From: Bordetella petrii
Lineage (GTDB): Bacteria; Pseudomonadota; Gammaproteobacteria; Burkholderiales; Burkholderiaceae_B
Assembly (NCBI RefSeq): GCF_000067205.1
Contig: NC_010170.1
Coordinates: forward strand, 124,001 to 188,000
Direction of reading: 5' to 3'
Length of the DNA stretch: 64,000 bases
Position numbers and translations under genes: made by a program. The notes below the pieces were generated by a model. That model was not told the DNA's origin and ran no database searches. It was given only the letters and a program-made list of their open reading frames with translations. Below, piece after piece: positions 53,357 through 62,025 of this stretch; position 1 is the first letter of the stretch; the number at the start of each line of letters is the position of its first letter.

Positions 53357-54373
53357 ATGTTCAAGACCTGCAAGTACACCCTATTGGCCATGACCCTGGC
53401 CGTATCCTGCGCGGCAGCCGGCGCCGCCAGCGCGCAGGACATCAAGCCGCGCTTGATTCGTTTCGGCTACGGCCTGAACGAGGACAGCGTGCAGGGCCGC
53501 GCGGCGCGGCACCTGGCGCAAGAGCTGGAAAAACTTAGCGGCGGCAAGCTGAAGATGAAGACGTTCGGTTCGGCCAGCCTGGGCCCGGACGAACAAATGC
53601 AAAGCGCGCTGGTGGGCGGCGTGCAGGAAATGATGGTCGGCTCGACCGCGCCGCTGGCTACCATGGTGAAGGAATTCGGCGTATTCGACCTGCCGTTCCT
53701 GTTCAACAGCGACAAAGAAGCCGACGCGGTGCTTGACGGCCAGCTGGGCGAAAGCCTGCTGAAGAAGCTGGAAGCCAAGGGCCTGGTCGGCCTGGTGTAC
53801 TGGGAGAACGGTTTCCGCAACCTGACCAACTCCCGGCACCCCGTGGTGAAGGCCGAGGATCTCGACGGCATCAAGCTGCGCGTGATGCAGAACCAGGTCG
53901 CCCTGGGCGTGTTCAATGCCTTGGGTGCGAATGCCGTGCCCATGCCGTTCTCCGAACTGTTCACGGCGCTGGAAACCCGCACGGTGGATGGCCAGGAAAA
54001 CCCCGTGACCACCATCCAGAGCAGCAAATTCTATGAAGTGCAGCCCTACCTGACCATTACGCGCCACGTGTACACCCCCTGGGTGGTGCTGGCGTCCAAG
54101 AAATGGTGGGACACGCTCTCGCCCGACGAGCAGAAGCTGATCCGCCAGGCCGCCGTGGCCTCGCGCGACTTCGAGCGCAAGGACAGCCGCGCCGATTCCA
54201 CGAAGGCGATGGAAACCCTCAAAGAGCACGGCATGAAGATCAACGTCGTGTCCGAAGAAGAAATCGCCCGCATGCGTGAAAAGGTGCAGCCTGTTGTGGA
54301 CAAGTACACCCAGGAACTGGGTCCGGACCTGGTCAAAGAGCTGCAAGACGAAATCCGCAAAGCGCGCGGCTGA
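53357..54373 (+). CDS. TRAP transporter periplasmic solute-binding protein (DctP family)
   Basis: A 338-residue receptor. A signal peptide ends near AGAASAQDIKP. The DctP fold shows LIRFGYGLNEDSVQGRAARHLAQELEKLSGGKLKMK, the carboxylate-binding arginine region LDGIKLRVMQNQVALGVFNALGANAVPMPFSELFTALETRTVDGQENP and WVVLASKKWWDTLSPDEQ. The binding arginine in KLRVM implies a carboxylate ligand, consistent with a sugar acid. AAGGAGG precedes the ATG. The dehydratase gene follows. Confidence 0.95.
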   Translation: MFKTCKYTLLAMTLAVSCAAAGAASAQDIKPRLIRFGYGLNEDSVQGRAARHLAQELEKLSGGKLKMKTFGSASLGPDEQMQSALVGGVQEMMVGSTAPLATMVKEFGVFDLPFLFNSDKEADAVLDGQLGESLLKKLEAKGLVGLVYWENGFRNLTNSRHPVVKAEDLDGIKLRVMQNQVALGVFNALGANAVPMPFSELFTALETRTVDGQENPVTTIQSSKFYEVQPYLTITRHVYTPWVVLASKKWWDTLSPDEQKLIRQAAVASRDFERKDSRADSTKAMETLKEHGMKINVVSEEEIARMREKVQPVVDKYTQELGPDLVKELQDEIRKARG

Positions 54374-54439
54374 TCGCGCGCCGTGCCGGGCCCGCGCGGG
54401 CCCGGCCCCATCGCCCACCGTTGCATCGTAGTGACCGCC

Positions 54440-56224
54440 ATGCCCCAGACGCCCCGCAGACTGCGCAGCCAGAAATGGTTCGACGACCCCTCCCATGCCG
54501 ACATGACCGCCATCTATGTCGAGCGCTACCTGAATTCCGGCATTACCCGCGCCGAGCTGCAATCGGGCCGGCCGATCATCGGCATCGCCCAGACCGGCAA
54601 TGACCTGACGCCCTGCAATCGGCATCACCTGCAGCTGGCTGACCGGATCAAGGCCGGCATCCGCGACGCGGGCGGCATTCCCATGGAATTCCCGGTGCAT
54701 CCGCTGGCCGAGCAGGGGCGCCGGCCCACCGCGGCCCTGGATCGCAACCTGGCCTACCTGGGCCTGGTCGAGATCCTGCATGGCTATCCCCTGGACGGCG
54801 TGGTGCTGACCACCGGTTGCGACAAGACCACGCCGGCTTGCCTGATGGCGGCGGCCACGGTCGACATTCCCGCCATCGTGCTGTCGGGTGGCCCCATGCT
54901 CGATGGCTGGCACGAAGGCAAGCGGGTGGGGTCGGGCACCGTGATCTGGCATGCCCGCAACCTGATGGCCGCGGGCAAGATCGACTATGAAGGTTTCATG
55001 ACGCTGGCGACTGCCTCGTCTCCGTCCGTGGGCCACTGCAACACCATGGGCACCGCGCTGTCGATGAACTCGCTGGCCGAGGCGCTGGGCATGTCGCTGC
55101 CGGGCTGCGCCAGCATTCCCGCGCCATACCGCGAGCGCGGGCAGATGGCGTATGCCACCGGCATGCGCATATGCGACATGGTGCGCGAGGACATCCGCCC
55201 GTCGCACATCCTGACCCGCCAGGCCTTCGAGAACGCCATCGTGGTGGCCTCGGCACTGGGCGCGTCCAGCAACTGCCCGCCGCACCTGATCGCCATTGCG
55301 CGCCATGCGGGGGTGGATCTGTCGCTGGACGATTGGCAGCGCCTGGGCGAAGACGTGCCGCTGCTGGTGAACTGTGTGCCGGCCGGCGAATACTTGGGCG
55401 AGAGCTTTCACCGGGCCGGCGGCGTGCCGGCCGTGCAACACGAGCTGCATGCGGCCGGCCGGCTGCATGGCGGCTGCCTGACGGTATCGGGCCGCACCGT
55501 AAGCGACATTGCGGCGGCCGCGGCCACCCACGACCGCGACGTGATCCGCAGCTATCAGGCGCCGCTGCGGCACCGCGCGGGGTTCATCGTGCTGTCGGGC
55601 AACTTCTTCGACAGCGCCATCATGAAAATGTCGGTGGTGGGCGAGGCGTTCCGGCGTTCGTACCTGGAAACGCCGGGCGACGAGAATGCCTTCGAGGCGC
55701 GCGCCATTGTTTTCGATGGCCCGGAGGATTACCACGCCCGCATCGAAGACCCGTCCTTGAACATCGACGAGCACTGCATCCTGGTGATCCGCGGTTGCGG
55801 CGCCGTAGGCTACCCCGGCAGCGCCGAGGTGGTGAACATGGCGCCGCCGTCGCACCTGCTCAAGCGCGGCATCGATTCGCTGCCCTGCCTGGGCGACGGC
55901 CGCCAGAGCGGCACCTCGGCCAGTCCGTCCATCCTGAACATGTCGCCCGAGGCGGCGGTGGGCGGCGGCCTGAACCTGCTGCAGACCGACGACCGCCTGC
56001 GCATCGACCTGAATCAGCGTTCGGTCACGCTATTAGTGGATGCCGACGAGATGGCTCGTCGCAAGGCCAACGCCAAGCCCGTGCCGGTTCCGCCGCCGCA
56101 GACGCCCTGGCAGGAAATCTACCGCCAGATGGTGGGGCAGCTGTCTACCGGCGGCTGCCTGGAGCCCGCCACGCTGTACCTGCGGGTGGTCGAGACGCGC
56201 GGCGACCCGCGCCATTCGCACTGA
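54440..56224 (+). CDS. IlvD/Edd family dehydratase, D-xylonate dehydratase-like
   Basis: A 594-residue iron-sulfur dehydratase. Segments such as RPIIGIAQTGNDLTPCNRHH, DAGGIPMEFPVHP, RRPTAALDRNLAYLGLVEILHGYPLDGVVLTTGCDKTTPA, SVGHCNTMGTALSMN and IRGCGAVGYPGSAEVVNM identify the IlvD/Edd family. The overall pattern follows the sugar-acid branch typified by XylD of Caulobacter, which turns D-xylonate into 2-keto-3-deoxyxylonate. The cluster cysteines (in TGCDKT and GHCNT) are present. With the TRAP carrier and GntR-like repressor it forms a sugar-acid locus; the aldolase or dehydrogenase that would follow is absent, and a 110-bp repeat array begins right after the stop. Confidence 0.9.
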   Translation: MPQTPRRLRSQKWFDDPSHADMTAIYVERYLNSGITRAELQSGRPIIGIAQTGNDLTPCNRHHLQLADRIKAGIRDAGGIPMEFPVHPLAEQGRRPTAALDRNLAYLGLVEILHGYPLDGVVLTTGCDKTTPACLMAAATVDIPAIVLSGGPMLDGWHEGKRVGSGTVIWHARNLMAAGKIDYEGFMTLATASSPSVGHCNTMGTALSMNSLAEALGMSLPGCASIPAPYRERGQMAYATGMRICDMVREDIRPSHILTRQAFENAIVVASALGASSNCPPHLIAIARHAGVDLSLDDWQRLGEDVPLLVNCVPAGEYLGESFHRAGGVPAVQHELHAAGRLHGGCLTVSGRTVSDIAAAAATHDRDVIRSYQAPLRHRAGFIVLSGNFFDSAIMKMSVVGEAFRRSYLETPGDENAFEARAIVFDGPEDYHARIEDPSLNIDEHCILVIRGCGAVGYPGSAEVVNMAPPSHLLKRGIDSLPCLGDGRQSGTSASPSILNMSPEAAVGGGLNLLQTDDRLRIDLNQRSVTLLVDADEMARRKANAKPVPVPPPQTPWQEIYRQMVGQLSTGGCLEPATLYLRVVETRGDPRHSH

Positions 56225-56230
56225 GAGGGC

Positions 56231-56560
56231 GACCTTGGTCAGGGGTCTGGCTCCGCAGGTGCCAGACCCCGTGCTGCCGAGACGGCTGTCGCCCACCTCG
56301 GTGTCTGGCACCTGCGGCCACTCGCACTGAGAGGGCGGGCGACCTTGGTCAGGGGTCTGGCTCCGCAGGTGCCAGACCCCGTGCTGCTGAGACGGCTGTC
56401 GCCCACCTCGGTGTCTGGCACCTGCGGCCACTCGCACTGAGAGGGCGGGCGACCTTGGTCAGGGGTCTGGCTCCGCAGGTGCCAGACCCCGTGCTGCCGA
56501 GACGGCCGTCGCCCACTTCGGTGTCTGGCACCTGCGGAGCCAGACCCCTGGAGAAGGCCT
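56231..56560. repeat. Tandem array of a 110-bp palindrome-rich unit (three copies)
   Basis: Copies start at 56231, 56341 and 56451 with an exact period of 110 bp. The first two differ by only a few bases; the third diverges after about 87 bp. Each holds GGGGTCTGG...CCAGACCCC (9-bp arms) and an overlapping longer pairing CCGCAGGTGCCAGAC with GTCTGGCACCTGCGG, so two alternative hairpins. Each of the first two units ends in a near-copy of the last coding bases and stop codon of the upstream dehydratase gene. The rest of the 383-bp gap (56225-56607) has no gene. Confidence 0.9.
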
Positions 56561-56607
56561 GTCGCTGACACCCGCGTAACCAGGCCCCCTGGTCCCGGCC
56601 CGCGCCG

Positions 56608-57438
56608 TCAGATCTCGCCCCGCGCCCGCCGTTGCATGATGTCTTCCAGGATCACCAGCGAGGCTTCTACGGTGAACTCTCCGTCGGCGATGCGGCGCGA
56701 GGCTTCGTTGACGGACACGTGCGCGATTTCCATGACTTCGCCGTCGCGGTTGGCCGGCTGCGTGCCGGCCGGCAGCACGCAGGTGCTGGTCAGCAGGTCT
56801 TCTACTTGGTAGCCCTCGGGCAGGCGGCGATGCATGCGCAATATCGTGCGCAGCGGCGAACGGCCGCCCAGTTGCGCTGATTCCAGCCCCGCTTCTTCGC
56901 CGCATTCGCGCAGCAGCGCCTGTTCCAAGTCTTCGCGGCTGCCGGCCAGGCCGCCCACCAGCGTGTCCCACATGCCTGGATCGGTCGATTTGCTAAGGGC
57001 CCGGCGGGCGATCCACAGCCGGCCGTCGGGCGTCCACGCGTTCAGGTGCACCGCCCGGGTCAGCAGCCCCAGCGGGCGCATCGCGGCGCGCTCGATGACG
57101 CCAAGGTGTTCGTCGGCGGCCGTCACGTCCAGCAGTTCGTCGCGCCAGCCGCGCAGGCAATCGGCCTCGCGCAGCGTCTGCGCCACGCTGGCCAGCAGCG
57201 CATCCAGTTCCGGTCCGGCCGCCAGCCCCGAGCCGATGCGCAACGCGTCGGCCTGCACGCGCGCTGCGGGCAGGCGCCCCAGCGCGTCGCAGGCCGCATG
57301 GGTGGCCCAGCCGCAGCAGCGGTCGGCCACGTACAGCGGCCGGGCGAGCTCGGGCGGGTGTTCCTGCACGCGTCGGGCCAATTGCGTGTACAGCGCGGAC
57401 AGGCGCGCCGGATCGTCATGGGAAAGGGGGTTCGACAT
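56608..57438 (-). CDS. NUDIX hydrolase with N-terminal DUF4743-like domain
   Basis: A 276-residue protein. The N-terminal 120 residues are helical and resemble DUF4743, found before some eukaryotic and bacterial NUDIX domains. The C-terminal NUDIX fold has the box GGLAGSREDLEQALLRECGEEAGL, matching GX5EX7REUXEEXGU except for cysteine in the hydrophobic position after RE. The substrate is not predictable; related proteins act on thiamine- or nucleotide-derived diphosphates. It is convergent with the dehydratase locus across the repeat array and divergent from coxB. Confidence 0.9.
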   Translation of the reverse strand: MSNPLSHDDPARLSALYTQLARRVQEHPPELARPLYVADRCCGWATHAACDALGRLPAARVQADALRIGSGLAAGPELDALLASVAQTLREADCLRGWRDELLDVTAADEHLGVIERAAMRPLGLLTRAVHLNAWTPDGRLWIARRALSKSTDPGMWDTLVGGLAGSREDLEQALLRECGEEAGLESAQLGGRSPLRTILRMHRRLPEGYQVEDLLTSTCVLPAGTQPANRDGEVMEIAHVSVNEASRRIADGEFTVEASLVILEDIMQRRARGEI

Positions 57439-57513
57439 GGCGGCGATTTTAGTGCAGCGCCCCGCGGGGCGCCGCCAAATGGGGGCGCTGGAGCACGATT
57501 CAAGGGGGCTAAA

Positions 57514-57541
57514 TTACATTGGGTTGCGCGTCCGCTATAAT
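57514..57541 (+). promoter_or_regulatory. Candidate promoter of the cytochrome oxidase operon
   Basis: A perfect TATAAT (57536-57541) is preceded at 16 bp by TTACAT (57514-57519). The predicted start would give a leader of about 130 nt before coxB. It lies in the 240-bp divergent region with the NUDIX gene. Confidence 0.6.
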
Positions 57542-57678
57542 TCTGCGGTTTCTTTGTGATTCGAGTGGGATAGACCGGCCACGGGCCGGCCTTGAACCTG
57601 CCGTCTAATAAATTGCGTGTATTCCGCACCTGCCGTCAGGCAGGCGTGGAAACGCCCGCGCCGTGTTTCGAGGTAAGC

Positions 57679-58836
57679 ATGAAGAAGTGGAGAGGGATAC
57701 TGGGCGCCTGTGCATTGCTTTCGGGCAGTGCCGTCAACGCGCAGGTACAAGACATGCCCGGCGGCCCGAAAGTCGATCAGCTCAACCTGCACGAAGGCGT
57801 GACCCAGATCGCGCACGACGTCATGTGGCTGCACTGGCTGCTGCTGATCATCTGTGGCGTGATCTTCATTGGCGTGTTCGGCGTCATGTTCTATTCCATC
57901 TGGGCGCACCGGAAGTCGCGCGGGCACAAGGCCGCCACCTTCCACGAGCACCTGGGAGTGGAAGTCGCCTGGACGGTCATCCCCTTCATCATCGTCATCG
58001 CCATGGCGCTGCCGGCCACCAAGACCGTGGTCGCCATGAAAGACACCTCCAGTGCCGACCTCACCGTGAAGGTCACCGGCTACCAGTGGAAGTGGGGCTA
58101 CGAATACCTCGACGGCCCGGCCGCCGGCGTGAAGTTCCTGTCGACGCTGGCCACGCCGCGCGCCCAGATCGAAGGCCGCGAGCCCAAGGGCGAGTTCTAC
58201 CTGATGGAAGTCGACAACCACCTGGTGGTGCCGGTCGACAAGAAAGTCCGCATCGTGCTTACCGCGGCCGACGTCATCCACTCGTGGATGGTGCCCGACT
58301 TCGGCGTCAAGCAGGACGCCATCCCCGGCTTCCTGCGCGACACCTGGTTCCGTGCCGAGAAAACCGGCACCTATCGTGGCCAGTGCGCCGAGCTGTGCGG
58401 CAAAGACCACGCTTTCATGCCCATCGTGGTTGAAGTCAAGTCGCAGGCAGACTACGACAAGTGGGTCGAAGAACAGAAAAAGAAAATGGCGGCCAACGCC
58501 GACGATCCCAACAAGGAATGGACCAAGGAAGAACTGCTCGCCCGTGGCGAAAAGGTCTTCGGCGCCAATTGCGTGGCCTGTCACCAGGCCAATGGCAAGG
58601 GCGTGCCTGGCTCGTTCCCGGCCCTCGACGGCGACAAGACCGTGCTGGGTCCGAAAGACGCGCAAATCCAGACTGTGCTGCACGGCCGGCCGGGTACGGC
58701 CATGGCGGCCTTCGGCGGCCAGCTCAACGATGTCGAGATCGCCTCGGTCATCACGTACACGCGCCACGCCTGGAGCAACGCGGGCAAGGGCCAAGATCCC
58801 GTGGTACAGCCCAAGGATGTCGTGGCCGCGCGCTGA
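57679..58836 (+). CDS. coxB: Cytochrome c oxidase subunit II with fused cytochrome c domain
   Basis: A 385-residue subunit of the aa3-type (caa3-like) oxidase. A signal peptide ends near SAVNAQVQD; two membrane helices follow (MWLHWLLLIICGVIFIGVFGVMFY and WTVIPFIIVIAMAL). The CuA domain has the aromatic region YQWKWGYEY and the ligand loop GQCAELCGKDHAFM. The C-terminal 100 residues form a cytochrome c domain with haem site CVACH, so electrons enter through a tethered haem. GAGG precedes the ATG. First gene of the oxidase cluster. Confidence 0.96.
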   Translation: MKKWRGILGACALLSGSAVNAQVQDMPGGPKVDQLNLHEGVTQIAHDVMWLHWLLLIICGVIFIGVFGVMFYSIWAHRKSRGHKAATFHEHLGVEVAWTVIPFIIVIAMALPATKTVVAMKDTSSADLTVKVTGYQWKWGYEYLDGPAAGVKFLSTLATPRAQIEGREPKGEFYLMEVDNHLVVPVDKKVRIVLTAADVIHSWMVPDFGVKQDAIPGFLRDTWFRAEKTGTYRGQCAELCGKDHAFMPIVVEVKSQADYDKWVEEQKKKMAANADDPNKEWTKEELLARGEKVFGANCVACHQANGKGVPGSFPALDGDKTVLGPKDAQIQTVLHGRPGTAMAAFGGQLNDVEIASVITYTRHAWSNAGKGQDPVVQPKDVVAAR

Positions 58837-58933
58837 TTCGCGCCGCCCGCTCCGCTAACCGCAACCCGCAACGTCGAGACACACCTGCCGGCCTCCTGGA
58901 CCGAGGCCGGCAAACAGCAGGAAGGAGTCCATC

Positions 58934-60541
58934 ATGAGCAGCGTCACTGTAGACCACGTGTCGCCCGGCCACGGTCACGAGCACGACGACCACCACCACG
59001 CCACGCCCACCGGCTGGCGCCGCTGGCTGTTTGCCACCAACCACAAAGACATCGGGACGATGTACCTCATCTTCTCGTTCGTCATGCTGCTGGAAGGCGG
59101 CACGCTGGCCCTGCTGCTGCGCACCGAGCTGTTCGAGCCCGGCCTGCAGTTCTTCCAGCCTGAGCTGTTCAACCAGTTCACCACCATGCACGGCCTGATC
59201 ATGGTGTTCGGCGCGATCATGCCGTCGTTCGTGGGCTTCGCCAACTGGATGATCCCCATGCAGATCGGCGCGTCCGACATGGCCTTCGCCCGCATGAACA
59301 ACTTCAGCTTCTGGCTGCTGCCCGTGGCCGCCATCATGCTGACGACCTCGTTCTTCGTGCCCGGCGGCGCCACCGCCGCCGGCTGGACCCTGTACGCGCC
59401 GCTGTCGGCGCAAATGGGCCCCGGCATGGACCTGGCCATCTTCGCCATCCACATCATGGGCGCCTCGTCCATCATGGGCGCCATCAACGTCATCGTCACC
59501 ATCCTGAACATGCGCGCGCCCGGCATGACGCTGATGAAGATGCCGATGTTCTGCTGGACCTGGCTGATCACCGCTTTCCTGCTGATTGCCGTGATGCCCG
59601 TGCTGGCCGCCGCCATTACCATGGTGCTGACCGACCGCCACTTCGGCACCGGCTTCTTCAACGCCGCCGCCGGCGGCGATCCGGTGCTGTACCAGCACGT
59701 GTTCTGGTTCTTCGGGCACCCCGAGGTCTACATCATGATCCTGCCGGCCTTCGGCATCGTGTCGGCCATCGTGCCGGCCTTTGCCCGCAAGAAGCTGTTC
59801 GGCTACGCGTCCATGGTGTATGCCACCTCGGCCATCGCCGTGCTGTCGTTCATTGTGTGGGCGCACCACATGTTCACCACCGGCATGCCCGTCACCGGCC
59901 AGCTGTACTTCATGTACGCCACCATGCTGATCTCCATCCCCACCGGGGTGAAGGTGTTCAACTGGATCGCCACCATGTGGCGCGGCTCGATGACCTTCGA
60001 AACCCCCATGCTGTTCGCGGTGGGCTTCATCTTCGTGTTCACCATGGGCGGCTTCACCGGGCTGATCCTGTCGGTGGCGCCCATCGACATTCAGGTGCAC
60101 GACACCTACTACGTGGTGGCGCACTTCCACTACGTGCTGGTGGCCGGCTCGCTGTTTGCCCTGTTCGCGGGCGCCTACTACTGGGTGCCCAAATGGACGG
60201 GCCGCATGTACAACGAAAAGCTGGGCAAGCTGCACTTCTGGTCCACGCTGATCTCGTTCAACGTCACGTTCTTCCCGATGCACTTCCTGGGCCTGGCAGG
60301 CATGCCGCGCCGCTACGCCGACTACGCCGCGCAGTTCACCACCTTTCACCAGGTGGCCACCATCGGCGCGTTCTGGTTCGGCCTGTCGCAGTTGCTGTTC
60401 CTGTACGTCATCGTGCAGTGCTACCGCGGCAAGGGCGCAACGGCGGCCGCCAAACCCTGGGAAGGGGCCGAAGGGCTGGAATGGACCGTGCCGTCGCCGG
60501 CGCCGTTCCATACCTTCACCACGCCGCCGGAAGTAAAGTAA
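58934..60541 (+). CDS. ctaD: Cytochrome c oxidase subunit I
   Basis: A 535-residue twelve-helix catalytic subunit carrying haem a and the haem a3-CuB centre. Marks include TMHGLIMVFGAIMPSFVGFANWMIP, the CuB/crosslink region WFFGHPEVYIMILPAFGIVS, the second copper ligand pair in VWAHHMF, the K-channel PTGVKVFNW and YYVVAHFHYVL with the axial histidines. A histidine-rich N-terminus (HGHEHDDHHHA) could bind metal. AAGGAG precedes the ATG. Confidence 0.97.
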   Translation: MSSVTVDHVSPGHGHEHDDHHHATPTGWRRWLFATNHKDIGTMYLIFSFVMLLEGGTLALLLRTELFEPGLQFFQPELFNQFTTMHGLIMVFGAIMPSFVGFANWMIPMQIGASDMAFARMNNFSFWLLPVAAIMLTTSFFVPGGATAAGWTLYAPLSAQMGPGMDLAIFAIHIMGASSIMGAINVIVTILNMRAPGMTLMKMPMFCWTWLITAFLLIAVMPVLAAAITMVLTDRHFGTGFFNAAAGGDPVLYQHVFWFFGHPEVYIMILPAFGIVSAIVPAFARKKLFGYASMVYATSAIAVLSFIVWAHHMFTTGMPVTGQLYFMYATMLISIPTGVKVFNWIATMWRGSMTFETPMLFAVGFIFVFTMGGFTGLILSVAPIDIQVHDTYYVVAHFHYVLVAGSLFALFAGAYYWVPKWTGRMYNEKLGKLHFWSTLISFNVTFFPMHFLGLAGMPRRYADYAAQFTTFHQVATIGAFWFGLSQLLFLYVIVQCYRGKGATAAAKPWEGAEGLEWTVPSPAPFHTFTTPPEVK

Positions 60542-60571
60542 CCCGTATACCGGATAGAGCAGTCGCGAGTC

Positions 60572-60697
60572 ATGACCCCTGAACAACGCCGCCGCAACAA
60601 GACCGTCGGGCTGATCCTGCTGGCAATCGTCATTGCCCTGTTCGCCTGGACATTCTTCCGCGGCTCGGCCATCCTGACCGGCACAGCCGTCAAGTAG
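60572..60697 (+). CDS. Cytochrome oxidase small assembly-type protein
   Basis: A 41-residue single-span protein: MTPEQRRRNKT, then the helix VGLILLAIVIALFAWTFF, then a short polar end. Proteins of this size and plan (basic 'E-Q-R-x-x-N-K' start, one helix) lie directly after subunit I in related oxidase clusters and are named small assembly proteins. The ATG is 30 bp after ctaD and the stop 6 bp before the next gene. Its role is unproven. Confidence 0.75.
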   Translation: MTPEQRRRNKTVGLILLAIVIALFAWTFFRGSAILTGTAVK

Positions 60698-60703
60698 GCG
60701 GGC

Positions 60704-60928
60704 ATGACTCACGACATCCGCGACGCCTCGCGCCGCAAGCTGAACTTCCTGCAGACGCTCAAGGCGGTGCTGTGGGGCATGTTCGGCGTGCGCCGGGGCG
60801 CTGGCTACGAAGAAGACGCCGGCAAGCTCAACCCCGTGCACCTCATCGTGGCGGGCGTGCTGGCCGGAGTCATTTTCGTGACGGTGCTGGTGCTCATCGT
60901 GCGCTGGGCCGTGGCCAGCCTGACGTAA
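60704..60928 (+). CDS. DUF2970 family membrane protein
   Basis: A 74-residue protein with an amphipathic start (RRKLNFLQTLKAVLWGMFGVRRGAGYEEDAGKLNPVHLIVAG) and one C-terminal helix (VLAGVIFVTVLVLIVRWAV). This is the DUF2970 pattern found regularly in betaproteobacterial cox operons between the assembly gene cox11 and subunit III. Here no cox11 stands before it. Function unknown. Confidence 0.85.
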   Translation: MTHDIRDASRRKLNFLQTLKAVLWGMFGVRRGAGYEEDAGKLNPVHLIVAGVLAGVIFVTVLVLIVRWAVASLT

Positions 60929-60968
60929 GCAGCAAGCATTTCAACAAATCAGTACCAGGGAGAAGACC

Positions 60969-61844
60969 ATGAGTGCAAGCCACTCGGTTCAAGGTAAAGA
61001 GGCACCGTACTACTATGTGCCGGCCGACTCGGGCCACCCCGTGCGCACTGCCGTGGCCCTGCTGGCCATGGGCCTGGGCGCGGCCGCCTGGGTCAACGAC
61101 GTCAGCTGGGGCAAGTGGCTGGTGCTGGTCGGCGTGCTCGGCCTGATCACCGTGCTGTATTTCTGGTTCGGCGATGCCATCCACGAATCCGAAACCGGCC
61201 TGAACAGCAAGCGCATCGACCTGTCGTACCGCTGGGGCATGAGCTGGTTCATCTTTTCCGAAGTCATGTTCTTCGCCGGCTTCTTCGGCGCGCTGTGGTA
61301 CGTACGCACCATCACCACGCCGTGGCTGGGCGATCTCGACCACCAGCTGCTGCTGTGGCCCGACTTCCAGGCCGTGTGGCCCAACTTCGGTCCGGCAGGC
61401 GTCGTCGAGCACTTCCAGACTGTCGGCCCGTTCTGGTTGCCCACCATCAACACCGCGCTGCTGCTGTCGTCGGGCGTGACCCTCACCATCGCCCACCATG
61501 CGCTGCGCGAGAACCATCGCGGCAAGACTATGTTCTGGCTGGCGGCCACCGTTTTGCTGGGCTTCATCTTCGTGGCCTGCCAGGCCTACGAATACCACCA
61601 CGCCATCACCGAACTGAACCTGAAGTTCAGCTCGGGCGTGTACGGCTCGCTGTTCTACATGCTGACCGGCTTCCATGGCTTCCACGTCATCATGGGCGCC
61701 ACCATGCTGACGGTCATCCTGATTCGCCTGGCGCGCGGCCACTTCACCGCCGACCATCACTTCGGCTTCGAAGGCGCCGCCTGGTACTGGCACTTCGTCG
61801 ACGTTGTGTGGCTGGGCCTGTACCTGTTCGTGTACTGGTTCTGA
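60969..61844 (+). CDS. ctaE: Cytochrome c oxidase subunit III
   Basis: A 291-residue seven-helix subunit. Typical are YFWFGDAIHESETGLNSKRIDLSYRWGMSWFIFSEVMFFAGFFGALWY, LTIAHHALRENHRGK and the end FHGFHVIMGATMLTVILIRLARGHFTADHHFGFEGAAWYWHFVDVVWLGLYLFVYWF. GGGAG precedes the ATG. A dispersed repeat lies after the stop. Confidence 0.97.
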   Translation: MSASHSVQGKEAPYYYVPADSGHPVRTAVALLAMGLGAAAWVNDVSWGKWLVLVGVLGLITVLYFWFGDAIHESETGLNSKRIDLSYRWGMSWFIFSEVMFFAGFFGALWYVRTITTPWLGDLDHQLLLWPDFQAVWPNFGPAGVVEHFQTVGPFWLPTINTALLLSSGVTLTIAHHALRENHRGKTMFWLAATVLLGFIFVACQAYEYHHAITELNLKFSSGVYGSLFYMLTGFHGFHVIMGATMLTVILIRLARGHFTADHHFGFEGAAWYWHFVDVVWLGLYLFVYWF

Positions 61845-61849
61845 ATAAG

Positions 61850-61925
61850 TCCCCGCCCCCGAAGCGCTGGCGCGCTTCCCCTCAAGGGGGCGACGCTGCG
61901 GACCGGCCAAGCCGGCTCCGCGCGT
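61850..61925. repeat. Dispersed intergenic GC-rich repeat
   Basis: After ctaE a block of adjoining small palindromes occurs: GAAGCGC/GCGCTTC (61861-61878), CCCC-TCAA-GGGG (61878-61889) and CCGGCCAAGCCGG. I recognise this string as of a type scattered between genes in many Burkholderiales genomes. It probably acts as a terminator or mRNA-end structure between the convergent ctaE and twin-transmembrane genes. No U-run follows. Confidence 0.55.
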
Positions 61926-62025
61926 CCCGGCTTAGGGCAGGCCGGCGCTGATACCGAAAGCGTCTGCGAAGGGCTCGCAAGCTGGCAGATGCGCTCAGCG
62001 GCCACGGAACCGGCCGGTCCGGTTC

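Noticed and set aside
53381..55855. An 824-codon open frame on the minus strand
   Set aside because: Antisense to the solute-binding protein and dehydratase genes, both of which are unmistakable.
56231..56560. CRISPR array
   Set aside because: The repeat unit is 110 bp with no unique spacers and no cas genes; it is a simple tandem duplication.
58751..60841. A 696-codon minus-strand frame opposite ctaD
   Set aside because: Antisense to cytochrome oxidase subunit I; the sequence is His/Gln/Glu-rich shadow coding.
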